Shown piece after piece: positions 43,087-50,090 of a stretch of DNA of 64,000 nucleotides; position 1 is the stretch's first letter; every line of letters starts with the position of its first letter. This DNA is from Rhodobacteraceae bacterium WFHF2C18. GTDB taxonomy: Bacteria > Pseudomonadota > Alphaproteobacteria > Rhodobacterales > Rhodobacteraceae. The translations under genes and the position numbers were made by a program. The stretch is taken from the NCBI GenBank assembly GCA_002166865.1, contig NHTQ01000002.1, forward strand, positions 682,001-746,000. The letters run 5' to 3'. Under the pieces are notes generated by a model. It was not told the origin of the DNA and made no database searches. It worked only from the letters and a program-made list of their open reading frames with translations.

Positions 43087-44851
43087 GGGCTTTCCTCGAG
43101 GCTAGCGATGCGATGTCCGTGATCTCGGCAGAGGGCTGAGAGCTCGGCGCATCGGCGATGTTGTCGACCTTCGGTGGCTCCTTGGGCCTGGCGTCTTCGG
43201 CCGGCAGGTCGAAATAGAACTCGGTTCCGACGCCCACTTCGCTGGTGAAGCGCAGGCGTGACTGATGATGTACCAGGATCTTCTTGACGATCACCAGGCC
43301 CAGCCCGGTGCCCTCGCGTTTCTTGCCGTCGGCCGAACTGTGCTGCGAAAAGGGCTGCCCGATCAGCGAGCGCACCTTCTCGGGAATGCCGGCACCGCGG
43401 TCCGTCACGCGCACGCGCCAGGTTTCGGTGCGCCGTTCCAGCGTGATATCGACTGCCTCGTTTTGGGGCGAGAACTTGATGGCGTTGGACATCAGGTTGG
43501 TCATCACCTGGATCAGCCGGTCGTAGTCGCCGGTGATCGTCGCCGATTCCTCGGGCATGTGGCGCGACAACTTCACCTTGTACTTGTCCGCGTAGGCCAG
43601 GTTCATCCCGATCGCGTCGTCGATCAGCGCGATGAGGTCCACCTTGTCCCGGGCGAATTCCATCTGTCCCGAGCCGATCTTTTCCAGATCCAGGATGTCG
43701 TTGACCAGCAGCAGGAGCTGGTCGCTGTTGCGCGCGGCGATGTCCACGATCGGCGCGGCCTTCTCCGGCAGGTCGCCCACGGCGCCGGATTGCAGCAGGC
43801 GCAGCGATCCCTTGATCGATGTCAGCGGCGAGCGCAACTCGTGGCTGACCGTGGCGATGGACTCCATTTTCGCGCTTTCGATGACCTTCCTGTGGGAGAG
43901 ATCGCGCAGCACCGACAGGAAGTGGCGTTTGCCGTCCATGCCCGTGATCACGCGGGTGGTGATCTCGACCGGGCCCTTGGGGTGCATCGCCTCGATCGTC
44001 ACAAGCTTCTTGCTGCCGTCGAAGAGCGGTTGGGTATGCTTGCGGAACAGGCCCGTGTCGAAATTCGGGGCCGTGTCCGAGATACGCTTGCAGCGGGCTT
44101 CCTCGATCGACCATTCGCAGCGCCGGCGTGCCGACCGATTGAGGTACCGGATGGCCAGGGTGTCGACATCGAACACATAGATCTCGTCCTGGAGCTCTTC
44201 GAGCATGGTCGACAGGAAGCGTTCGGTGTCGGCCGTCCGGCGGACGGTCACGTCCGTCAGCATGAAGACGGTGCGCGTGTGGCGGCCCTTGGTGTTGAAC
44301 TGCGGGATCACCGTCGCGTTGACGAAGATCGGCTCGCCGGATTTCGAGACCATCTTCTGCTCGCCCGTCCAGACGCGATCTTCTTCGAGGGCGGCCTCTA
44401 TGTCGCGGTGCTGGGGGTCCTGCTTGCCCTCGCCGAACAGGACGGAGTGATGTTCGCCTATGATCTCGTCCTGGGAATAACCGAAAGTGGCCTCGAAGTT
44501 CTCGTTGGCCTCGATGATGACCCCGCCGCTGTCGGAAACGCAGAGCACGGTGTGCAGGTTGATTGCCGTCTGGTGAAAGTCGATCTCGCGCGTGTACCGG
44601 TCGTTCAGCGCCGATTTCTGGGCCTGCAGGCGTTTGATCGCCAGCGAAAACACAGCATAGAGCGTGCTGGCCAGGCACAGGGAAACCGCCAGGCTGATCA
44701 GGAGCTGTGTCCAGAGGAATTGCTGGGCCTGGTTGGAGTCCACGATCATTGCCGTGTAGAAATACATGCGCGTTCCGAAAACCAGGAACACTATGCTTAG
44801 GAAGGCGCTGATGACTGCAAAGACCCGTACGAAATCCCTGTTGAAATTCAT
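43076..44851 (-). CDS. Membrane sensor histidine kinase with PAS domains
   Basis: 591 residues. Two N-terminal membrane helices (about 10-30 and 45-68), two PAS-type regions (about 95-215, and a more diverged one 215-335), then DHp box IATVSHELRSPLTSIKGSLR and ATPase boxes MTNLMSNAIKF, DRGAGIPEK and GTGLGLVIVKKI. The C-terminal ~45 residues are a Pro/Ser tail. The ATG is fixed by GGAG 6 bases upstream. It is coupled to the response regulator that follows and lies in a five-gene signalling cluster. Confidence 0.9.
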   Translation of the reverse strand: MNFNRDFVRVFAVISAFLSIVFLVFGTRMYFYTAMIVDSNQAQQFLWTQLLISLAVSLCLASTLYAVFSLAIKRLQAQKSALNDRYTREIDFHQTAINLHTVLCVSDSGGVIIEANENFEATFGYSQDEIIGEHHSVLFGEGKQDPQHRDIEAALEEDRVWTGEQKMVSKSGEPIFVNATVIPQFNTKGRHTRTVFMLTDVTVRRTADTERFLSTMLEELQDEIYVFDVDTLAIRYLNRSARRRCEWSIEEARCKRISDTAPNFDTGLFRKHTQPLFDGSKKLVTIEAMHPKGPVEITTRVITGMDGKRHFLSVLRDLSHRKVIESAKMESIATVSHELRSPLTSIKGSLRLLQSGAVGDLPEKAAPIVDIAARNSDQLLLLVNDILDLEKIGSGQMEFARDKVDLIALIDDAIGMNLAYADKYKVKLSRHMPEESATITGDYDRLIQVMTNLMSNAIKFSPQNEAVDITLERRTETWRVRVTDRGAGIPEKVRSLIGQPFSQHSSADGKKREGTGLGLVIVKKILVHHQSRLRFTSEVGVGTEFYFDLPAEDARPKEPPKVDNIADAPSSQPSAEITDIASLASRKAHGT

Positions 44852-45011
44852 ATGAAACTCCAAGACGTTATACGCCCTTCTGCTCGGCCGTGGTTCGACT
44901 GATACCCTTGGACTTATACAGGATTAGCCGCAGACTGTGAGGGGGGAAGGGCACGAAGTGGTCTAAAATGTGATCTTTTGATTGCCCCGGGAATTCCCGG
45001 CGGCGCGTGCC

Positions 45012-47051
45012 TCACGCAACCAGGGTCATCTCGTCGGCCGCCGGCAGTATGATGACGAACCGGCTTCCAAGCCCCAGCATGCTTTCGACTTCGATTCGTC
45101 CACCGTGATTGTGGATGATGTCACGCGAGATCGGCAGCCCGAGGCCCGAGCCCCCGTGTTCGCGCGTGATGGTGGTGTCGGCCTGTTTGAACGGTTCGAA
45201 GATCTCTTCGAGCTCGTGCTCGGCAATGCCGGTTCCGGTGTCTTCGACGATGATCCGCAACTCGCCGTCAGCGAGTTCGGAATAGACCTTGACCGTCCCG
45301 TCCGAGGTGAATTTCAGGGCATTTCCCACAATGTTCAGCAGAACCTGGCGCAGGCGCACCTCGTCTCCCCAGACGTGGCCGCCAGCGGGTGCGGATTGCA
45401 ATTCGATGCCCTTTTCGTCCGCTATGACGGAGAGTTGCTCGACAACCGAATTCAACAGCTTGTCCAGCGCGACCCGTTCGTTGGCAGGGGCGCGATTGTC
45501 GCTGCGGGTGCTGGTCCAGTAAAGGATGTCATTGATTATGTTCAGCAGGTGCTGGCCGTTCCTGTCGATGCGCGCGGCCGCGCTCTTGACCGAGGTCACC
45601 AGCCCGTCGAAGGCCTTGCGCCCGCCCTCGGGCGCGTTCTGTGCGGTCACCGCCGTGGACAGGTCGCGATAGGCGGGCAGAGCTTCCAGCTTGGACAGGA
45701 TCGAGGCATAGCCCAGCACGGCCGACAGGGGGGTGCGCAACTCGTGGCTGACGGTGTTGAGGAAATCGGTTTTTGCCAGATTGGCCTTCTCGGCTGCCTG
45801 TTGGGCCCGTTTCAGCTCGGTCACGTCCACGCGGAAACCGGCGGTGCTGCCATCCGGCAGCTTCTTTTCCGAGACCTTCAGCCAACGGCCATCACAGAGC
45901 TGCTGTTCCACGGGCCTTTCGGGGTTAGCGTGCGCGGCCAGGCGTTCCTGTATCCATTCCTCTTCACGGCCGATGGCATCCCTGTACTGGCCGTTGGCCA
46001 CCCCGCCGCGGATGATGGACTCGAAGGTCGCGCCTTCCTGCATCAGGTGTGCGGAGGCATTGTAGAAGGACTTGTACTTCTGGTTGGCCAGTATCAGCCG
46101 GTCTTCGGCATCGTAGAGCGCGAAACCGTCGTCCAATGCCTCGATCGCCTCGCCGAGTTGGCGCCAGGTTCGCTGTTTTTCCTGAATGATCCGGCGGAAC
46201 AGGAAGATCACGATCAGGAGCAGGCAGCCCAGAGCGGCGGCCGCCGCCCATATGTCCTGCCGCCAGGCCGAGGCCGTCGGCCATCCGCCCGCGGGCAGGA
46301 CGCCGATTTCCCAGGCACCCTGGCGAAAGGTGGCCCGTTGCAGAACCGGGTCCTCGTCGAAGACGGCCGGGTCGCCCCAGAAGACCTGGTGCCGCGCGCC
46401 ATGAAGATCGACGTTGCGCACCGCCACGCGCAGATCGTCCTGCTGCGAGAAGCGAGCGGATCGCATCATTTCCGGCAGGCCGCTGACCAGCGACACCACC
46501 CCCCATAAGCGATCATGCCCGTCGTCGCGGTCGGCCACGAAGACGGGCGCCCGCGTGATAAGGCCCTGCCCGCCCTGAACCAGGTCGACGGGGCCCGTGA
46601 AGACCAGCCGCCTGCTTTCGATCGCGGCTTCAACGGCCGGCCACTGGTCTGGTACTTTCCGGTAGTCCAATCCGATGACCGTGCTGTTGGGGGCGGGTGG
46701 GTAGACATAGCTCACCACCAGGTCCGGGGCGGCCGCCACGTTGATCAGTGACGGCGAATTCTGCATGAACCGCCGCACCATGTCGGTGAAATCGAGCTGC
46801 GTCAGATTCGGCATGGCCGCCACCGCGTTGGCGACCGCGTTGGCGCTGAACTGGTGGTGGGAGACCTCCCGCTGAAGGGCCGAGGCCAGTTCGAAGGCTT
46901 CCTGCCGGACATGTTCGCGCGTGTTTTCGCGTTCCGCTTGCAGGAACCGGCGCTCGATGAGATGTCCGCCAAGCACCGCGCCCAGAGCCGTCACAATGAC
47001 CAGTGCAGCGCTTACGAAGGAATTGAGAAGCAGCGCGTCTCTCTTTGCCAC
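45012..47051 (-). CDS. CHASE-domain sensor histidine kinase with PAS
   Basis: 679 residues. Helix at about 10-30, periplasmic CHASE domain (about 75-235; LVVSYVYPPAPNSTVIGLDYR, then FTGPVDLVQGG), second helix at about 265-287, PAS (about 300-410), DHp box LNTVSHELRTPLSAVLGYAS, and ATPase boxes LLNIVGNALKF, DTGTGIAEHE and GSGLGLPISRDI. CHASE domains sense small extracellular ligands. There is no receiver domain of its own, so it needs one of the neighbouring regulators. It is 132 bases downstream of the Hpt gene. Confidence 0.92.
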   Translation of the reverse strand: MAKRDALLLNSFVSAALVIVTALGAVLGGHLIERRFLQAERENTREHVRQEAFELASALQREVSHHQFSANAVANAVAAMPNLTQLDFTDMVRRFMQNSPSLINVAAAPDLVVSYVYPPAPNSTVIGLDYRKVPDQWPAVEAAIESRRLVFTGPVDLVQGGQGLITRAPVFVADRDDGHDRLWGVVSLVSGLPEMMRSARFSQQDDLRVAVRNVDLHGARHQVFWGDPAVFDEDPVLQRATFRQGAWEIGVLPAGGWPTASAWRQDIWAAAAALGCLLLIVIFLFRRIIQEKQRTWRQLGEAIEALDDGFALYDAEDRLILANQKYKSFYNASAHLMQEGATFESIIRGGVANGQYRDAIGREEEWIQERLAAHANPERPVEQQLCDGRWLKVSEKKLPDGSTAGFRVDVTELKRAQQAAEKANLAKTDFLNTVSHELRTPLSAVLGYASILSKLEALPAYRDLSTAVTAQNAPEGGRKAFDGLVTSVKSAAARIDRNGQHLLNIINDILYWTSTRSDNRAPANERVALDKLLNSVVEQLSVIADEKGIELQSAPAGGHVWGDEVRLRQVLLNIVGNALKFTSDGTVKVYSELADGELRIIVEDTGTGIAEHELEEIFEPFKQADTTITREHGGSGLGLPISRDIIHNHGGRIEVESMLGLGSRFVIILPAADEMTLVA

Positions 47052-47163
47052 AATGCCGTCTCGCAGTTCAGATCCCGCCCCAGGTGACCACGAACCTTCT
47101 TAAAGCTCCGTTGAATGATTCTACTCAACTCAACGGCGAAATGGCAAAAGAAAACGTCAGCAA

Positions 47164-47182
47164 GGCCCAAGATTTTGCGGGC
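47164..47182 (-). terminator. Possible weak terminator after the Hpt gene
   Basis: AGGCCC and GGGCCT arms with a 10-base loop directly follow the Hpt stop on the minus strand. A T-rich run (GTTTTCTTTT) comes about 8 bases after the stem, so termination would be inefficient. Confidence 0.3.
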
Positions 47183-47183
47183 C

Positions 47184-47537
47184 TCAGTCGAGAAGCTGCT
47201 CCATCTCGTCGAGCAGGGTGTCGACTTCGTTGAGCAAGGGGGCCACGTCATCGGCGGTTTCGGACTTGCGGTAGGACTCCGCCGCCAGTTCGATCCGGTT
47301 CGCGCGCTGGCCGAGGCTTTGAAACCCCAAGGAGGGGGCGAGCCCCGCGATCTTGTGCGCGCCGAAAGAGATGCGGGCCATCAACTCGTCCCGGTTTCCG
47401 GTGCTGCGGTAATCCTGCAACGCCGCTTCGAAGAACAGGATGCGATCTTCCATCTGGGTCAGGAACTTGCGGCGGATCGTCTCGACCGTGCGGTCGATGC
47501 TGCCATCCTGTCTGGTACCATGACCGTCGGCTAGCAT
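47184..47537 (-). CDS. Hpt domain phosphotransfer protein
   Basis: 117 residues, all-helical. The phospho-acceptor His is in ISFGAHKIAGLAPSLGF, the standard Hpt site. The C-terminal helices are acidic. Such proteins relay phosphate between receivers. Its start overlaps the stop of the receiver-GGDEF-like gene by one base (TGATG), so the two are made together and probably interact. Confidence 0.9.
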   Translation of the reverse strand: MLADGHGTRQDGSIDRTVETIRRKFLTQMEDRILFFEAALQDYRSTGNRDELMARISFGAHKIAGLAPSLGFQSLGQRANRIELAAESYRKSETADDVAPLLNEVDTLLDEMEQLLD

Positions 47538-48499
47538 CAGGCGGCTCCCGTGGCTTCTTGCGGTTGGGCGGCGGCGGTGTCAGCCGCCTTGCGGGCTGCA
47601 CCGATCGCCTTGTAGAGCAGGTGGGTCGGGTCGTTGAACGACAGGAGGCCCGAGGTCGCGGGCGCGCCGATGCGGACGCGCGGCGAGACGCAGTCGGGGA
47701 AGGCCTGGCTTTCCATGATGCGCGCGAGGCGGTCGTTGAGCAGAACCTCGGCCTCGCCGCGGTCGAAGGAGCTCAGCCGCGGCATCACGCAGCAAAAGTC
47801 ACCCGACCCGGCGTAGGCCAGGAAGTAGTCGTTTCCGCGCAGCGCCTCCCCGATCGCCGCCGCCACGTTGGCCAGGATGTCGACAAAATCCAGGCGACCC
47901 GTCCGGGCATAGATGTCGGCGGCGTTGGTCACGTGAAAACCCACGGCCATGCTGGAGAAAAGCCGCAGGTTGCCAAGCCGCAGAACGTAGTTCTCGAGCG
48001 TGCCGAGGGGCACCACCTCGGGTGTGTCGGGCAGCGCGACCGGGTCCTCGAACCGCACCTTGGCCCCGAACGAGTGTTCGGAATCGCTGAGTTGCTCGAC
48101 GAGCAGCCCGGAATGCTGGCGCTCGGACAGCAGCGCCTCGACCATGCCCATCCGGGCCGTGATCTCGATCTTGTCGATTGGCTTGGTCAGGTAATCGTTC
48201 GCGCCGGCATGAAAGGCGCTGTCGACATAGGATTTCTCGGTCATGGTCGTGACCATGACGATCGGCGTCTGGTGGTGCTGCGGCAGCGCGCGGATGCGCT
48301 TGCACAATTCGATGCCATCCATGCCGTCCATGCGGATATCCAGCAGGAAGCAATCGAAGGGCGTGGACTGCGCCTCGATCCGTGCCAGGGCTTCTTCGCC
48401 CGAGTTCGCGCTTTCGATGTCTTCATAGCCGATGGACGCGAGCGTGCGAGCGAACAGCTCGACGAACATCTGCTCATCATCGACAATAAGGATTCTCAT
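47537..48499 (-). CDS. Response regulator with degenerate GGDEF-like output domain
   Basis: 320 residues from ATG 48497-48499 (GAGG 7 bases upstream). The receiver covers about 1-125, with IVDDEQ, LLDIRMDGMDG (acceptor Asp near 53), VTTMTEK and LTKPIDK. The C-terminal half (about 170-300) follows a diguanylate-cyclase fold, but the catalytic GGDEF is replaced by AGSGDF and no RxxD inhibitory site is clear. It is probably catalytically dead and may bind nucleotide or a protein. It is first in the cluster and coupled to the Hpt gene. Confidence 0.82.
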   Translation of the reverse strand: MRILIVDDEQMFVELFARTLASIGYEDIESANSGEEALARIEAQSTPFDCFLLDIRMDGMDGIELCKRIRALPQHHQTPIVMVTTMTEKSYVDSAFHAGANDYLTKPIDKIEITARMGMVEALLSERQHSGLLVEQLSDSEHSFGAKVRFEDPVALPDTPEVVPLGTLENYVLRLGNLRLFSSMAVGFHVTNAADIYARTGRLDFVDILANVAAAIGEALRGNDYFLAYAGSGDFCCVMPRLSSFDRGEAEVLLNDRLARIMESQAFPDCVSPRVRIGAPATSGLLSFNDPTHLLYKAIGAARKAADTAAAQPQEATGAA

Positions 48500-48804
48500 C
48501 GTCACCCCTCAGGAATGGTCGGCCCGGGCGGGGCCGCGCACTTTCTCGATCTTGCTCAACCTTAATTCCAAATGTGGCCAATTGAGGGCGCTGCGCCCAA
48601 TTTCTCGAAAAGGAAGGGAAAAATTTTCCGAACGCTCCCGCGCAGCGTGCTTTGCCGTGGCGGCGAGGCGGCGGCCCTTCGGCGAAAGCGACGGTCAGGA
48701 ATGGCGCAGGTCGGCCGGCATGGAACCCCTGCCGCCTGCCGGGACTTGTTCCGCGTACAGGGTGTGAAAGGGACTCGCCGGGATATCCGGGGCCGAGGTG
48801 TGAT
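48500..48804. other. 305-base intergenic region with no supported gene
   Basis: Lies between the divergent response regulator (start 48499) and MBL gene (start 48805) and must hold both promoters. A near-palindrome around 48579-48603 (AATTG and CAATT arms enclosing GGGCG/CGCCC) is the only notable structure. Short open frames here lack ribosome sites and protein-like composition. No EcfG-type promoter was found. Confidence 0.5.
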
Positions 48805-49527
48805 GTGAAACTGACATTCCTGGGCACGCGGGGAGAGATCGAGGCGCGCAGCGCCCTGCACCAGCGTCATTCGTCACTGCTGGTCGAATACCACGGCCGC
48901 CGCGTGATGATAGATTGCGGCGCGGACTGGCGGGGGCTGCTTGCCAATGTCGCCCCCGAGGCCATCGTTCTGACCCATGCGCATCCCGATCACGCCTGGG
49001 GGTTGAAGGGCGGGGCGCCATGCCCCGTTTACGCCACACCGGCAACATGGGAGGACATCGCGGCCTATCCCCTGGACGACCGGGAGGAAATCCACGACCG
49101 CAGGCCCCGCGAGATCGCCGGCATCGGCTTCGAGGCCTTCGCCGTGGAGCATTCGACCCGCTGCCCGGCCGTGGGTTATCGGCTGACGGCGGGGCGGGTG
49201 GTCGTCTTCTATGGCCCCGACCTTGTCTATATCCACGATCGCGAGGACGCGTTGCGCGGGTGCCGGTTGTACATCGGCGATGGCGCCACGCTCGACCGCT
49301 CCTTCGTGCGCCGCAAGGGCGCGCATCTGATCGGGCACACGCCGGTCCGCACCCAGTTGACATGGTGCCGGAAACTGGGCGTGCCCGAAGCCATCGTCAC
49401 CCATTGCGGCACCCAGATCGTCGAAGCGGCGGAGAGCGAAATCCAGTCGAAACTGGCCGAATGGGGCCGCGAACGGGGGGTGGGTGTCACCGTGGCCCAC
49501 GACGGCTTGACCCGTGTCCTGCGCTGA
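48805..49527 (+). CDS. MBL-fold metallohydrolase
   Basis: 240 residues from a GTG at 48805 preceded by GAGGTG. It opens MKLTFLGTRGEIEARSALH, and the metal motif LTHAHPDHAWG lies near residues 56-62. Later ligand candidates are VEHSTRC and LIGHTPV. It resembles the RNase Z/phosphodiesterase side of the MBL superfamily but lacks enough length for RNase Z. Its last 14 bases overlap the uracil-DNA glycosylase gene, which suggests a nucleic-acid substrate and a joint role; this is inference. Confidence 0.83.
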   Translation: MKLTFLGTRGEIEARSALHQRHSSLLVEYHGRRVMIDCGADWRGLLANVAPEAIVLTHAHPDHAWGLKGGAPCPVYATPATWEDIAAYPLDDREEIHDRRPREIAGIGFEAFAVEHSTRCPAVGYRLTAGRVVVFYGPDLVYIHDREDALRGCRLYIGDGATLDRSFVRRKGAHLIGHTPVRTQLTWCRKLGVPEAIVTHCGTQIVEAAESEIQSKLAEWGRERGVGVTVAHDGLTRVLR

Positions 49528-50083
49528 ACGGCAGTTGAGTTCTCTGCATCGCGGTATCCGGCGCTGCCGCAAGTGTCGGCTGAGCGACCACCGAGAACAC
49601 GCGGTGCCCGGCGAGGGGCCGGCGATCGCGCCTTTCATGTTCGTGGGCGAGGCGCCCGGCGCGCAGGAGGACGCCACCGGGCGGCCCTTCTGCGGACGTT
49701 CGGGACGGTTCTTCGACGACCTTCTGGATCACGCGGGCCTCGACCGCGGGGCGGTTTTCGTGACCAGCAGCGTCAAGTGCCGGCCACCCGGCAACCGTGA
49801 CCCGCGCGTGGACGAGTTGCGCCTGTGCCGGGAGGCCTGGCTGGAGCGGCAGGTCGCTTGTGTGGGGCCGCGCCTGATCGTTCTGATGGGAACGGTACCG
49901 GTCCGGCAGATGCTGGGGCGGACGACCCCGTTGAAATCCCTGCGCGGTACCCCGGTGCGCCGCGCCGGCCGGATGTTCCTGCCGACCTATCACCCCGCTG
50001 CCGGCATGCGGTTCCCCGCCATCGCGGCGGCGCTTCGCGAGGATTTCTGCCGGTTGAGAATCCACGCCGAGACGGGGCGCTGA
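49514..50083 (+). CDS. Uracil-DNA glycosylase, family 4-like, with Fe-S cluster
   Basis: 189 residues. Motif GEAPGAQEDATGRPFCGRSG forms the uracil pocket and YHPAA is the C-terminal motif. The four cluster Cys are in place: CRKC at the N-terminus, then Cys in VKCRPPG and Cys in RLCREAW, 16 residues apart as in family 4 enzymes. It removes uracil from DNA. The start is a GTG inside the MBL gene, a 14-base overlap with no separate promoter. Confidence 0.88.
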   Translation: MSCAERQLSSLHRGIRRCRKCRLSDHREHAVPGEGPAIAPFMFVGEAPGAQEDATGRPFCGRSGRFFDDLLDHAGLDRGAVFVTSSVKCRPPGNRDPRVDELRLCREAWLERQVACVGPRLIVLMGTVPVRQMLGRTTPLKSLRGTPVRRAGRMFLPTYHPAAGMRFPAIAAALREDFCRLRIHAETGR

Positions 50084-50090
50084 GCCGGGA

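Noticed and set aside
44987-45000. 14-base perfect palindrome just after the CHASE kinase gene
   Set aside because: It has no T-tract on the transcribed strand, and a palindrome with no loop is a poor terminator; no other role can be supported.
47108-47136. Inverted repeat CCGTTGA / TCAACGG before the CHASE kinase gene
   Set aside because: The 15-base loop and lack of any known matching operator leave it without a supported function.
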